This document shows positions 1 through 8,792 of a DNA stretch of 64,000 nucleotides, piece after piece. The position numbers and the translations under genes are program-made. Location: NCBI RefSeq assembly GCF_019195395.1, contig NZ_CP078067.1, forward strand, positions 1,999,783 to 2,063,782, written 5' to 3'. This DNA is from Kaistella faecalis (GTDB taxonomy: Bacteria > Bacteroidota > Bacteroidia > Flavobacteriales > Weeksellaceae). The notes under the pieces were generated by a model. That model was not told where the DNA came from, searched no databases, and saw only the letters and a program-made list of their open reading frames with translations. Position 1 is the first letter of the stretch. The number at the start of each line of letters is the position of its first letter.

Positions 1-10
1 AGGTAAAAGT

Positions 11-46
11 AAAAAAATCTTTCAAAATTATTTGAAAGATTTTTTT
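11..46. terminator. bidirectional terminator-like hairpin downstream of hemB
   Basis: A perfect 16-bp inverted repeat (11-26 against 31-46) with a 4-base loop. It starts with an A run and ends with a T run, so it can terminate transcription in both directions. It lies past the 3' end of hemB on the minus strand. Confidence 0.8.
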
Positions 47-53
47 ATAAAAG

Positions 54-78
54 TTGGCGCGAGCGAAGCGAGCGCCAA
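54..78. repeat. REP-like palindrome with GCGAAGC core
   Basis: The 7-bp arms TTGGCGC/GCGCCAA enclose GAGCGAAGCGA. The centre GCGAAGC is the known, very stable DNA mini-hairpin, and the flanking GA/GA can form tandem sheared G-A pairs. The 20 bases at 56-75 recur exactly at 29941-29960. It sits between the terminator and the hemB stop codon. Confidence 0.7.
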
Positions 79-92
79 TAAACTGATTTGAT

Positions 93-1085
93 TTATTTAT
101 TAAGCAGAACGGCCGCTTCTTTCGCTGCGTAAGTAAAAATCATGTCGGCACCCGCTCTTTTGATGCAGGTTAAACTTTCGATAATCGCTTTGTCGTTATC
201 AAGCCAGCCATTCTGTGCTGCAGCTTTCAGCATTGCATATTCACCGCTTACGTTATAAACCGCGATAGGCAAATCGATAGCTTCGCGAACTTTTGCAACA
301 ATATCAAGATATGGCATTCCGGGTTTAATCATGATAATATCGGCTCCTTCCGCAACATCTTTCATTACTTCGTCCATTGCTTCGCGGGAATTATGAAAAT
401 CCATCTGGTAAGTTTTCTTGTCCTTCGGAATATCTGCATCTTCTTTAGGTGCAGAGTCCAAAGCACTTCGGAATGGGCCATAAAACGAACTGGCGTATTT
501 CGCTGCGTAACTTAAGATTCCAACATCTGTAAAACCGCTTTCTTCCAGACTTGTTCTTATTGCTGCAACTCTTCCGTCCATCATGTCGCTTGGAGCCAAA
601 ATGTCTGCCCCGGCTTCTGCAAGTGAAACCGACATTTTTACCAGCGCTTCATTCGTTGCATCATTATCAACTTTTCCGGTGGTGATAATTCCGTCGTGTC
701 CATAGATCGAGTAGGGATCCAAAGCAACATCCGGCATCACAATCATTCCCGGAATAGCGTCTTTAATAGCTTTAATGGTATTCTGCATCAAGCCGTTTTT
801 ATTCCAGGACTCGGTTCCTTTATTGTCCTTTAAATTTTCCGAAACTTTCATGTAAAGATTAACCGCTTTAACTCCCATGCTGTATAATTCCTGACATTCC
901 TTGACGGTAAGATCAAGTGTTCTGCGGAAAATTCCCGGCATTGAAGGGATAGGTTCCTGGGTATTTGTGCCTTCCATTACAAATATGGGCATCACCAGGT
1001 CGTTCGTGGTTAGAACAGTTTCCTGCACCAGTGCTCGGATTGACGGGCTAGTTCGTAACCGTCGGTTTCTTGAGTATATAATCAT
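93..1085 (-). CDS. hemB: delta-aminolevulinic acid dehydratase (porphobilinogen synthase)
   Basis: HemB condenses two 5-aminolevulinate molecules to porphobilinogen, the second common step of tetrapyrrole and heme synthesis in the cytoplasm. The 330-residue length is normal. The Schiff-base lysines are visible in SYAAKYAS (K196) and MIKPGMPYLD (K254), with the flap nearby. The metal site at about 121-132 reads ALDPYSIYGHDG, so the zinc cysteines of the E. coli type are absent and this is the aspartate-rich, Mg-dependent type. The ATG start lies about 30 bases after a good -7 box on the minus strand. It is monocistronic, facing away from the T9SS gene. Confidence 0.96.
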   Translation of the reverse strand: MIIYSRNRRLRTSPSIRALVQETVLTTNDLVMPIFVMEGTNTQEPIPSMPGIFRRTLDLTVKECQELYSMGVKAVNLYMKVSENLKDNKGTESWNKNGLMQNTIKAIKDAIPGMIVMPDVALDPYSIYGHDGIITTGKVDNDATNEALVKMSVSLAEAGADILAPSDMMDGRVAAIRTSLEESGFTDVGILSYAAKYASSFYGPFRSALDSAPKEDADIPKDKKTYQMDFHNSREAMDEVMKDVAEGADIIMIKPGMPYLDIVAKVREAIDLPIAVYNVSGEYAMLKAAAQNGWLDNDKAIIESLTCIKRAGADMIFTYAAKEAAVLLNK

Positions 1086-1113
1086 TTTGGAATAGTATTT
1101 GAATTTACTGATG

Positions 1114-1121
1114 CAAATTTA
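1114..1121 (-). promoter_or_regulatory. hemB -7 box (TAnnTTTG)
   Basis: The minus strand reads TAAATTTG, a full match to the Bacteroidetes -7 consensus, about 28 bases upstream of the hemB ATG. No well-spaced TTG -33 box is obvious. Confidence 0.6.
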
Positions 1122-1144
1122 ATTATAGTTTTACAAAAAAACTA

Positions 1145-1175
1145 TTGCAAATAAAATTCAATTTCTTACATTTGT
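1145..1175 (+). promoter_or_regulatory. promoter of the small T9SS-domain gene
   Basis: TTG at 1145-1147, a 20-base spacer and TACATTTG at 1168-1175 fit the Bacteroidetes promoter consensus. It overlaps a possible GTG start at 1174, so that longer start would not be transcribed. This favours the GTG at 1207. Confidence 0.7.
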
Positions 1176-1206
1176 GAGGATATTTATAAATATAAAGTTC
1201 TATAAG

Positions 1207-1563
1207 GTGAAAAAATTATTATTTTCAATCATATTTATCGGCAGTTTAACAGTTTTATCGGAAAAAGTTTCCGCTCAGTCTGTGGTAAGAGAACCGATTT
1301 CAGCATCTCAAAAATCTGAGGATGCGGTGATTGTCGCTTATCCTAATCCTGCGAGAGATTTTATCGTTGTAAAATCAAAGGATTCCTTTGTAAAAATTAA
1401 ATCTGTTACCTTTTATTCAATCCTTGGAATGCAGGTTGCTGAATATGCATTAAATAAGAACTCAGCCGAAATAAGACTTGACAGGTTAAGGCCGGGCAAA
1501 TACCTGATGCGCTACACGATGAGTGACAATACACAGAAAGTGACCCAAATCGTTAAACAATAA
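1207..1563 (+). CDS. small T9SS type A sorting-domain protein
   Basis: A 118-residue secreted protein. A signal peptide (about residues 1-24, ending near VSAQ) is followed by about 18 linker residues and then a type IX secretion C-terminal sorting domain, recognised by YPNPARDFIVVKS and the closing PGKYLMRYT...VTQIVKQ strands. The domain normally directs cargo through the T9SS to the surface; here almost no passenger is left. The GTG start at 1207 is chosen because the promoter covers the alternative GTG at 1174 and because MKKLLFSIIF makes a proper signal peptide. A strong terminator follows, so it stands alone. Its function beyond export is unknown. Confidence 0.85.
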   Translation: MKKLLFSIIFIGSLTVLSEKVSAQSVVREPISASQKSEDAVIVAYPNPARDFIVVKSKDSFVKIKSVTFYSILGMQVAEYALNKNSAEIRLDRLRPGKYLMRYTMSDNTQKVTQIVKQ

Positions 1564-1567
1564 ATTA

Positions 1568-1596
1568 AATCCTGAAATTATTTTCAGGATTTTTTT
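1568..1596 (+). terminator. rho-independent terminator
   Basis: The stem AATCCTGAAA/TTTCAGGATT with loop TTAT is followed by a T run. It lies directly after the stop codon of the T9SS-domain gene. Confidence 0.85.
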
Positions 1597-1641
1597 GATT
1601 TCTGAAAATTGCTTCCTGAAATTTAACTGTAAAAAAATCCC

Positions 1642-1649
1642 TAATTTTG
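1642..1649 (+). promoter_or_regulatory. -7 box TAATTTTG, likely leaderless start
   Basis: A full match to TAnnTTTG ending 5 bases before the ATG at 1655. Initiation normally falls 4-6 bases after this box, so the mRNA would begin at or next to the start codon. It rules out the upstream in-frame start at 1595. Confidence 0.65.
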
Positions 1650-1654
1650 CTCAA

Positions 1655-2917
1655 ATGGAAACACGCGAAAAAATAGTGATCATCGGTGGTGGATTTGCGG
1701 GCTTGCAGTTGGCCAAGTCTCTTAACAATAGGAGAAAGAAGGTTATTGTAATCGATAGAGTGAACCATCACATGTTTCAGCCGCTGTTTTATCAGGTTGC
1801 CTGCGGCCGTATTGAACCCAGTAATATCTCCTTTCCTTTCCGTAAAATTTTTCAGCGTTCCAGAAATATTCAGTACCGGATGACCGACGTACAGAAGATT
1901 TTACCTGAGCAGAATAAAATTATTACTGAAGATGCAGAGTTTACTTACGACAAATTAGTCATTGCCACTGGATGTAAAACTAATTTTTTCGGGAACAGTA
2001 AGATGGAAGGCCTGACCTTCGGGATGAAAAACACGCAGGAAGCAATTGCCATCCGAAACCATGTTCTTCTTACCTTTGAGAGACTTATCATAGAAAGAAA
2101 ACGCAGCGATGACGGCAACTGGAATATTGTAATCGTAGGAAGCGGACCAACCGGTGTAGAACTCGCAGGCGCTTTTTCCGAAATGAAGAAAGATATCCTG
2201 CCCCGCGATTATCCTCATATGAATTTTGAGAATCTCAATATTATTCTGGTAAGTTCTACACTGACGCCGCTAAGTGTGATGAGCGAAGATTCTCAGAAAA
2301 TGTCAGAAAAATATCTGAAAGAACTGGGGGTCCGCTTTATGAGTGATGAATTTGTAACCGATTACGACGGCGACAGGGTTTATATGAAAAGCGGTAAAAC
2401 AATTCCATCGAATAACGTCATTTGGGCAGCCGGAGTAACCGGAAATATTATCGACGGTCTTGCGCCGGAGATTATGGTAAGAAACCGTTATAAAACCGAC
2501 CGTTTCAACCGCATCCTGGGGTATGAAAATATTTACGCAATTGGCGACATTGCCTACATGGAAACTCCCAAATATCCGCAGGCCCATCCTCAGGTGGCAA
2601 ATGTTGCCATCAACCAGGGTAAAAATCTCGGAAGAAATTTTTTAAAGAAATCTGAGAGCGAGTGGCAGAAGTACGAATACAATGATCAGGGAAGCATGGC
2701 AACGATAGGGAAGCATAGAGCGGTCGTTGATTTGCCTAATTTTAAGTTTCAGGGTTTTCTGGCGTGGTATTTCTGGATGTTCCTTCATTTAATGCTGATT
2801 CTCTCGGTAAGAAACAAAATTGCCGTTTTCTTCAACTGGATGTGGAGTTATGTTAATAAAGACTCTTCCCTGCGACTTATTATTATCCCCAACAAAAAGA
2901 ACGATACTGAACAATGA
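1655..2917 (+). CDS. NAD(P)/FAD-dependent oxidoreductase, type II NADH dehydrogenase-like
   Basis: A 420-residue flavoprotein of the NDH-2 family, which passes electrons from NADH to quinone at the inner membrane without pumping protons. An FAD-binding GGGFAGLQ motif near residue 10 and an NAD-binding [13 protein letters not shown] motif near 160 mark the two Rossmann folds. The hydrophobic C-terminal stretch ([17 protein letters not shown] and following) fits membrane attachment. The ATG at 1655 is preferred because the -7 box lies 5 bases before it. Its stop codon overlaps the trmD start (ATGA), so the two are probably co-translated. Another quinone or ferredoxin reductase of the same fold is possible. 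Confidence 0.85.
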   Translation: METREKIVIIGGGFAGLQLAKSLNNRRKKVIVIDRVNHHMFQPLFYQVACGRIEPSNISFPFRKIFQRSRNIQYRMTDVQKILPEQNKIITEDAEFTYDKLVIATGCKTNFFGNSKMEGLTFGMKNTQEAIAIRNHVLLTFERLIIERKRSDDGNWNIVIVGSGPTGVELAGAFSEMKKDILPRDYPHMNFENLNIILVSSTLTPLSVMSEDSQKMSEKYLKELGVRFMSDEFVTDYDGDRVYMKSGKTIPSNNVIWAAGVTGNIIDGLAPEIMVRNRYKTDRFNRILGYENIYAIGDIAYMETPKYPQAHPQVANVAINQGKNLGRNFLKKSESEWQKYEYNDQGSMATIGKHRAVVDLPNFKFQGFLAWYFWMFLHLMLILSVRNKIAVFFNWMWSYVNKDSSLRLIIIPNKKNDTEQ

Positions 2918-3588
2918 GAATTGATATTATAAGTGTGTTACCGGAACTTATGGAGAGCCCGTTCAAAACGTCTATCCTGAAAAGAGCAGTTGAAAAGGGT
3001 TTAGCTGAAGTTCATTTTCATCATCTCCGCGAATTCGGATTGGGAAAGCACCGTCAGATTGATGATGCTCCATACGGTGGAAGTGCCGGAATGGTGATGA
3101 TGATTGAGCCATTGGATCAGTGTATTTCTCAATTGAAAGCGCAGAGAGACTATGATGAGGTAATTTATCTCACCCCTGATGGAGAAACTCTTACTCAGAA
3201 AATTGCCAATACCTTTTCCACAAAACAGAATCTTATTTTTTTATGCGGTCATTACAAGGGTATTGACCAAAGAGTCCGCGATCTCCACATTACCAGGGAA
3301 ATTTCAATTGGTGACTATGTTCTTACCGGCGGTGAGTTAGCTGCATGTGTATTGGCAGATTCCGTAATCAGGCTGCTTCCGGGGGTGTTAAATGATGAAC
3401 AAAGTGCACTTACCGACAGTTTTCAGGATAATCTTCTCTCGCCTCCAATATATACAAGGCCTTCTGAATATAAAGGTTTGAAAGTGCCTGATGTATTGCT
3501 CAGCGGCAATCTGAAAAAAATTCAGGATTGGCTTCACGAGGAGTCTGTTAAAATCACGCTGGAAAAAAGACCCGATCTTTTAGAATAA
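2914..3588 (+). CDS. trmD: tRNA (guanine(37)-N1)-methyltransferase
   Basis: TrmD methylates G37 next to the anticodon of several tRNAs, using S-adenosylmethionine, to prevent frameshifting. The 224-residue length is normal. The SPOUT trefoil-knot signatures are clear: [24 protein letters not shown] and [14 protein letters not shown], then [13 protein letters not shown]. It overlaps the upstream dehydrogenase by 4 bases. In many bacteria trmD sits in rpsP-rimM-trmD-rplS; here rpsP and rimM are about 10 kb away. Confidence 0.96.
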   Translation: MRIDIISVLPELMESPFKTSILKRAVEKGLAEVHFHHLREFGLGKHRQIDDAPYGGSAGMVMMIEPLDQCISQLKAQRDYDEVIYLTPDGETLTQKIANTFSTKQNLIFLCGHYKGIDQRVRDLHITREISIGDYVLTGGELAACVLADSVIRLLPGVLNDEQSALTDSFQDNLLSPPIYTRPSEYKGLKVPDVLLSGNLKKIQDWLHEESVKITLEKRPDLLE

Positions 3589-3655
3589 ATCAGCCATAAT
3601 CAATATTTTTTATAAATTTACAATTCTAAAAAAAATAGACTGATAGATTTTGCTG

Positions 3656-4609
3656 ATGGTACATGAACTGAAAGAGCTTATTGCATTTTATAACGTGGAG
3701 AATTTATTTTCTCCCGACCCGCCGTCAGTTCATCGCTTAGATCCCACATTGTCAGGCTTAAGAAACTGGGACGAAAAAAGGTACAAAAACAAACTCCTGA
3801 AAATTGCACAGGTTTTTCAGTTAATTAAGGAGGCTGAAGAGACTTTGCCCATGTTCATCGGTTTTTCCGAAATCCAGGGGCAGGCTCCGTTGGATGAGTT
3901 GGTTACCATGGCTCCGTTTAATTCGGAATATGGAGTGGTACACTATGATTCCATGGATGAGAGAGGAGTTGATGTGGCACTGATTTATGATAAGAATAAA
4001 GTACAGCTTGTTTCATCCGAGCCGATTACTTATTTTTTTGAGATTGAAGACAATAATCCTGCAAACTACGATACGACGAGAGATGTGTTATGGTGTAAAT
4101 TCCAGTATGCGGGGCAGTTGCTCAATGTATTTGTACTGCATCTTCCATCCAAAAGAGAGAGAAACATTAATCGTCCCAAACGCGAATTTATCCTGAAAGA
4201 TATTCGTGAGAAAGTGATCAATATAAATTCTGAACAGAATGAAGCAGTAATTATATGTGGGGATTTCAATGAAAATCCAGATGATGAAAATGTAAAAAAT
4301 CTTCTTTATGATGATCAATCTGATAAAATTCTCATAGATCCGTTTTTTGAGCTCTTTCAGAATAAGTCCTATTCCACCTTCCATTATAAAAATGGCTTGC
4401 TTTTTGACCAAATTATTTTGTCAAAAGAGTTCTTTGGAACCTCTTTCCCGCTACATTTTACGTCAGCGAAAGTCTTTAATCATCCTAAATTAAGCAGCTG
4501 GGACAGGAAATTTGCCGGCAGGCCATTTAGGACCTACGCAGGCACCCGCTATTTAGGCGGATACAGTGACCATTTCCCTGTGATGACAGAATTCACAGTT
4601 AATTTATAA
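3656..4609 (+). CDS. endonuclease/exonuclease/phosphatase family protein
   Basis: A 317-residue cytoplasmic protein of the EEP (DNase I-like) fold. Visible motifs are AFYNVENLF near the N terminus, GFSEIQG (metal-binding Glu), CGDFNENPDD (catalytic Asp/Asn) and the closing YSDHFPVM (catalytic Asp-His). These residues support a metal-dependent phosphodiesterase or phosphatase, but the substrate cannot be read from sequence. The ATG at 3656 is chosen; TTG and CTG codons lie just before it in frame. It follows trmD by 67 bases and precedes the Lrp-type regulator by 21. Confidence 0.85.
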   Translation: MVHELKELIAFYNVENLFSPDPPSVHRLDPTLSGLRNWDEKRYKNKLLKIAQVFQLIKEAEETLPMFIGFSEIQGQAPLDELVTMAPFNSEYGVVHYDSMDERGVDVALIYDKNKVQLVSSEPITYFFEIEDNNPANYDTTRDVLWCKFQYAGQLLNVFVLHLPSKRERNINRPKREFILKDIREKVININSEQNEAVIICGDFNENPDDENVKNLLYDDQSDKILIDPFFELFQNKSYSTFHYKNGLLFDQIILSKEFFGTSFPLHFTSAKVFNHPKLSSWDRKFAGRPFRTYAGTRYLGGYSDHFPVMTEFTVNL

Positions 4610-4630
4610 ATAAGAACAGAAATATATCAT

Positions 4631-5101
4631 ATGAAAAGCGCAATAAATTCAAGTTATCACCTCGATTCAGTAGATAAGGAAATTATTTATATGTTGATGG
4701 ATAATGCCAAAACCTCATTGGCACATATTTCGAAAAACGTCGGGATTTCAACAACTGCAGTTCACCAAAGAATTAAAAAACTGGAGCAGGCAGGAGTTAT
4801 CGAAAACTCGATCTCTTTTCTTAATCCCAGAAAAATAGGTTACAAAGTAGTTTCATATATCGGTGTGTTTCTAGATCAGCCAAGTTATTATCATGACGCC
4901 GTAAAAGCATTGAAAGAGGTAAATGAAGTGGTAGAAGCACATTATACAACTGGTAATTATACCATTTTTTTGAAGGTACTTTGCAGAGACAATGACCATT
5001 TGATGGAAATTCTCAATAAACTTCAGAAACTCAAAGGCGTAACCAGAACCGAAACTTTCATATCTTTGGAGCAGAGTATTAACCGACAACTGAAAGTATA
5101 A
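4631..5101 (+). CDS. Lrp/AsnC family transcriptional regulator
   Basis: A 156-residue regulator with an N-terminal winged helix-turn-helix (about residues 12-60, LDSVDKEIIYMLMDNAKTSL... then GISTTAVHQRIKKLE) and a C-terminal alpha/beta ligand-binding (RAM) domain. Such proteins form octamers and sense amino acids or other small molecules. It ends 5 bases before deoC and likely shares its transcript. Whether it regulates deoC, itself or distant genes cannot be told from the sequence. Confidence 0.9.
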   Translation: MKSAINSSYHLDSVDKEIIYMLMDNAKTSLAHISKNVGISTTAVHQRIKKLEQAGVIENSISFLNPRKIGYKVVSYIGVFLDQPSYYHDAVKALKEVNEVVEAHYTTGNYTIFLKVLCRDNDHLMEILNKLQKLKGVTRTETFISLEQSINRQLKV

Positions 5102-5106
5102 TTAAA

Positions 5107-5850
5107 ATGGAAATTTCCAAATATCTAGATTCTACCTATCTTAAAACGCCTAAACAATCTGGCCTATCGGAAGAAGAAACTTTAAAGAAAGTCTACGAGC
5201 TTACTGATGAAGCACTTGAAAATAATTTCTTTGAAGTAATGATCCGTCCGGATTACGTTAAGGAAATTAAAAACTACCTAAATTCGAAGAGTTCAGCTGT
5301 AAAAGTGGGAACTGTGATTGGTTTTCATGAAGGTACCGCGGATACACAGTCCAAACTTGCTGAAGCTGAGAAAGCAATTGCTGATGGCGTTGATGAATTG
5401 GATTATGTAATCAATTATGAGGCATTCAAAACTGGAAATATCGATTTGGTCAAGAGCGAATTTGTTGAAGGTACGAAGCTCGCACTTGAAAATAATAAAG
5501 TTGTAAAATGGATTATTGAAATTGCTGCGCTTACCGATGATCAGATTGTTGCTATCACGCAGAAAATGAGAATCTGGGCGGAAGAAAATTTTGCTGCGGA
5601 AGATTTAAAAAACATTTTCGTAAAAACATCCACAGGATTTTATCCCACAGAAAACGGAAAGCCAAACGGAGCCACTTTCGAAGGAATTAAAATAATGCTT
5701 GATAACGCGGGAAATCTTTCAGTAAAAGCTGCCGGAGGTGTGAAAACTCCTTCGGATGCAGAGAAAATGATCGCAATGGGAGTTAAAAGAATCGGAACTT
5801 CTTCTGCAAAATCTTTAGTTTCCGATGAAAAAGCTGTAGATGGTTATTAA
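5107..5850 (+). CDS. deoC: deoxyribose-phosphate aldolase
   Basis: DeoC splits 2-deoxyribose 5-phosphate into glyceraldehyde 3-phosphate and acetaldehyde in nucleoside salvage. It is a 247-residue class I aldolase. The Schiff-base lysine is K173 in FVKTSTGF, the second lysine K207 in VKAAGGVKT, and the aspartate pair lies in DELDYVIN (D96/D99). It directly follows the Lrp/AsnC gene with a 5-base gap, and a terminator follows it. No other nucleoside catabolic genes are in the window. Confidence 0.95.
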   Translation: MEISKYLDSTYLKTPKQSGLSEEETLKKVYELTDEALENNFFEVMIRPDYVKEIKNYLNSKSSAVKVGTVIGFHEGTADTQSKLAEAEKAIADGVDELDYVINYEAFKTGNIDLVKSEFVEGTKLALENNKVVKWIIEIAALTDDQIVAITQKMRIWAEENFAAEDLKNIFVKTSTGFYPTENGKPNGATFEGIKIMLDNAGNLSVKAAGGVKTPSDAEKMIAMGVKRIGTSSAKSLVSDEKAVDGY

Positions 5851-5875
5851 ATAATATCATATTTAGCGAAATATT

Positions 5876-5901
5876 AAATCGTGCTTCGGGTGCGATTTTT
5901 T
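5876..5901 (+). terminator. rho-independent terminator after deoC
   Basis: A stem of about 9 bp (AAATCGTGC against GTGCGATTT, with two G-T pairs), loop TTCGG, then a T run. Confidence 0.7.
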
Positions 5902-5914
5902 TATGTTTATATTC

Positions 5915-5922
5915 TATTTTTG
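5915..5922 (+). promoter_or_regulatory. -7 box TATTTTTG, likely leaderless start
   Basis: A full TAnnTTTG match ending 5 bases before the ATG at 5928, the same geometry as at 1642-1655. Confidence 0.6.
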
Positions 5923-5927
5923 CAGAG

Positions 5928-6791
5928 ATGCCCAGAAGAAGTACCAAAAGAAAAATCACCAAAAAAGTTCACCATAAGCGACGAAGATATTTCCTTCTAC
6001 GCCGCGAAGTTTTACTCCTGATATTGGCGCTTTCAATGCTGGGAACAGGCTTTTATCTGAAACAGAAAATCGCGTTTTATTATGCGATGTATTTCAATAA
6101 ATTCGAGCATAAAGAACTTTCAAATACCAAATTCGAAGAACAGCGGATTAACCGGATTGTTGGACAATATGTCGATAAAACTTTCGGGATTGATATGTCT
6201 CACTATCAGAGAAAAGAAGATATAAGATGGGATAGTTTAAGTATCGGAAACCGTGCTGTTCCGATAGAATTTGTAGTCTTGCGTGCTACAATGGGGAACC
6301 GGAGTGTCGACAGGCATTTTGATGAATTCTGGGAACTTGCCAAAAAACACAATCTGGTGCGTGGGGCTTATCATTTTTATCGGGCAGATGAGGATCCTGT
6401 TCGGCAAGCCAATAATTTTCTGGAAAATGTGCATCTCGAGGAAGGCGATCTACCACCTATTTTGGATATTGAAAAGATTCCCAGGAGAAAATCGAACGAA
6501 AAGCTGATCGAAGATTTGAAAATATGGTGCCGAATTGTAGAAGAAAAATACGGAGAAAAGCCCATTATTTACTCATATTACCATTACTATAAAGATTTTC
6601 TGAGGGGAGAATTTGATGATTATCCGTTGTGGCTTGCTAACTACAATGATGTTTTGGTGCCTTCGCCGGAGGATCCCTGGCAAATTTGGCAGTTCACCGA
6701 AAAAGGAATTGTTTACGGTATTAATACCAAAGTCGACGTAAATGTTTATAACGGAAGTTTATGGTCGCTTAAAAGGCTGACCTTAGATTAA
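5928..6791 (+). CDS. membrane-anchored GH25 muramidase (lysozyme family)
   Basis: A 287-residue protein with a strongly basic N terminus (about residues 1-26), one transmembrane segment (about 28-44) and a periplasmic glycoside hydrolase family 25 domain from about 84. Catalytic acids are visible in FGIDMSHYQ (D89) and LPPILDIEKI (D180, E182). Family members cleave the MurNAc-GlcNAc bond of peptidoglycan. The positive-inside rule places the catalytic domain outside the inner membrane, suggesting wall remodelling rather than phage-like lysis. No holin or phage genes are nearby. Confidence 0.88.
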   Translation: MPRRSTKRKITKKVHHKRRRYFLLRREVLLLILALSMLGTGFYLKQKIAFYYAMYFNKFEHKELSNTKFEEQRINRIVGQYVDKTFGIDMSHYQRKEDIRWDSLSIGNRAVPIEFVVLRATMGNRSVDRHFDEFWELAKKHNLVRGAYHFYRADEDPVRQANNFLENVHLEEGDLPPILDIEKIPRRKSNEKLIEDLKIWCRIVEEKYGEKPIIYSYYHYYKDFLRGEFDDYPLWLANYNDVLVPSPEDPWQIWQFTEKGIVYGINTKVDVNVYNGSLWSLKRLTLD

Positions 6792-6839
6792 GTACAATTA
6801 TCGTAATTTCGCACTCTTAAATTCTAACAGCAAACAATA

Positions 6840-8729
6840 ATGAATTACGTTTCCGTCGAAAATCTTACGAAATCTTATGGTCTAAAAGTCTTGTTTAAAG
6901 ATATCTCTTTTAATGTAAACGAAGGCGATAAAATTGCGATCGTAGCCAAAAACGGTTCCGGCAAATCGACTTTACTTAAAATTTTAATGGGTAAAGAAAT
7001 TGCTGATTCCGGAAATGTTGTGATTAATAAAGATATTCAGGTGGTTTTGTTCGACCAGGAAATAGACTTTGAAGGTGAGCTGAACGTAGAGGAATTTATG
7101 ATGACTTTAGATTCTGCACCCATTATGGCTTTAAAAAATTATCATCATGCGCTTCTGACTGAGAATCCTGATGATATGGATAAAGCGTTAAATGAAATGG
7201 AAATTCATGAAGCCTGGGATCTCGAAAATGAAATGAGTCAGATACTTACTCAACTGAAAATTACAGATTTACAGGCGAAGATGAAAACGCTTTCCGGAGG
7301 TCAGATCAAAAGGGTAGCGCTCGCAAAACTGCTCGTGGAAACCCGCGCGCAGCACCGCCACACCTTACTGATTATGGATGAGCCTACCAATCACCTTGAT
7401 GTTGATATGGTTGAATGGCTTGAAAATTACCTTTCAAAGGCAATGGTAACGCTGCTTCTCGTAACGCACGACCGTTACTTTCTTGATGCGGTTTGCGATA
7501 TTATCTGGGAAATGGAAGATTATAATCTCTACCTTCATAACGGGAGTTATGCCACTTACCTTGAGAATAAGATTATCCGCGAAGACAATCTTAATTCAAC
7601 CATTGATAAGGCTCAGAATCTTTACCGAAAAGAACTGGAGTGGATGCGTCGCCAACCAAAAGCACGTACAACAAAATCCAAATCAAGAATCGGAGATTTT
7701 TACGAAACCGAGAAAGTTGCCAAAACCAATACTAAAAAGGAGAAGCTTGAACTCGATTTTGAAATGAAACGCTTGGGTAATAAGATTCTGGAACTCAAAA
7801 ACATTGATAAAAGTTTTGGTGACAAATTGCTGCTGAAAAATTTCAGTTATCAATTTCAGCGTGGTGAAAAAGTTGGAATCGTAGGTAAAAACGGAGCCGG
7901 AAAATCTACGCTTTTAAACATCATTCAGGGTTATGAGCCTTATGACAACGGTTCGATCGAAACAGGAGAGACCATTAAATTCGGATATTTTTCGCAGAAA
8001 GGTCTGCAGTACAAGGAAGAGGAAAGAGTAATCGATTTCATCAAGGAAATCGGTGAGAATTTTCCGCTGGCAAACGGAAGAACCATTTCGGCATCGCAGT
8101 TTTTAAGGCTGTTTCTTTTTGATGATCAAACGCAGTATTCGCCAATCTCCAAACTTTCAGGCGGTGAAAAAAGAAGACTGCACTTGATGTATGTGCTCTA
8201 CCAAAATCCTAATTTCCTGATCTTCGATGAACCTACAAACGATCTGGACTTGCCAACTTTAACGGTGTTGGAGAATTTCCTTCTGCAGTTTCAGGGCAGT
8301 TTAATCATCGTTTCTCACGACAGATATTTCATGGACAGAATTGTTGATCACGTTCTTGCATTTGAAGGTGAAGGTGTGATTAAGGATTTTGTTGGGAATT
8401 TTTCAGAATATCGCGAGGCTAAAAGTCAGGAACAGAATAAAAAACCTGATGCGGAAGTAAAAGATGTTCCTAAAAAAGCAGAACCTGTACAGACAAGTAA
8501 ACCCGAAAATTCTTCACCACAGAAAAGAAAACTGTCTTTTAAGGAACAGCGCGAAATAGAAATGATTGATCTGGAAATTCCAAAATTAGAGAAGCAGCGT
8601 TCCGATATCCTTGAAAAACTCAACAACGAAACTGATTATGAAAAAATTTCTGCCTTTTCGGCGGAATTAGAAAAGATTTCTGAGAAAATGGAGGAGCTGG
8701 AAATGCGTTGGCTCGAACTGCAGGATTAG
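6840..8729 (+). CDS. ABC-F family ATP-binding protein (Uup/EttA-like)
   Basis: A 629-residue soluble protein with two ATP-binding cassettes and no membrane segment. Walker A motifs are KNGSGKST (about residue 38) and KNGAGKST (about 350); signatures are LSGGQIKRVALAKLL and LSGGEKRRLHLMYVL, each followed by a DEPTNHLD or DEPTNDLD Walker B. A charged linker joins the cassettes and a coiled coil of about 75 residues closes the protein, as in Uup. ABC-F proteins act on the ribosome or, for Uup, on branched DNA and ribosomes. A single gene between intergenic gaps of 48 and 63 bases. Antibiotic protection cannot be inferred. Confidence 0.92.
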   Translation: MNYVSVENLTKSYGLKVLFKDISFNVNEGDKIAIVAKNGSGKSTLLKILMGKEIADSGNVVINKDIQVVLFDQEIDFEGELNVEEFMMTLDSAPIMALKNYHHALLTENPDDMDKALNEMEIHEAWDLENEMSQILTQLKITDLQAKMKTLSGGQIKRVALAKLLVETRAQHRHTLLIMDEPTNHLDVDMVEWLENYLSKAMVTLLLVTHDRYFLDAVCDIIWEMEDYNLYLHNGSYATYLENKIIREDNLNSTIDKAQNLYRKELEWMRRQPKARTTKSKSRIGDFYETEKVAKTNTKKEKLELDFEMKRLGNKILELKNIDKSFGDKLLLKNFSYQFQRGEKVGIVGKNGAGKSTLLNIIQGYEPYDNGSIETGETIKFGYFSQKGLQYKEEERVIDFIKEIGENFPLANGRTISASQFLRLFLFDDQTQYSPISKLSGGEKRRLHLMYVLYQNPNFLIFDEPTNDLDLPTLTVLENFLLQFQGSLIIVSHDRYFMDRIVDHVLAFEGEGVIKDFVGNFSEYREAKSQEQNKKPDAEVKDVPKKAEPVQTSKPENSSPQKRKLSFKEQREIEMIDLEIPKLEKQRSDILEKLNNETDYEKISAFSAELEKISEKMEELEMRWLELQD

Positions 8730-8777
8730 AATTAAAAATATCTATTTTTACTCATTATAGAATTATATTTCCAAAAT

Positions 8778-8785
8778 TAATTTTG
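8778..8785 (+). promoter_or_regulatory. -7 box TAATTTTG with near-leaderless start
   Basis: A full TAnnTTTG match ending 7 bases before the ATG of the APC permease, leaving a leader of roughly 0-3 bases. Confidence 0.55.
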
Positions 8786-8792
8786 AAAGCTA

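Noticed and set aside
1174-1206. Longer GTG start for the small T9SS-domain protein
   Set aside because: The promoter's -7 box (1168-1175) overlaps it, so the codon would not be in the transcript; the 1207 start also gives a proper signal peptide.
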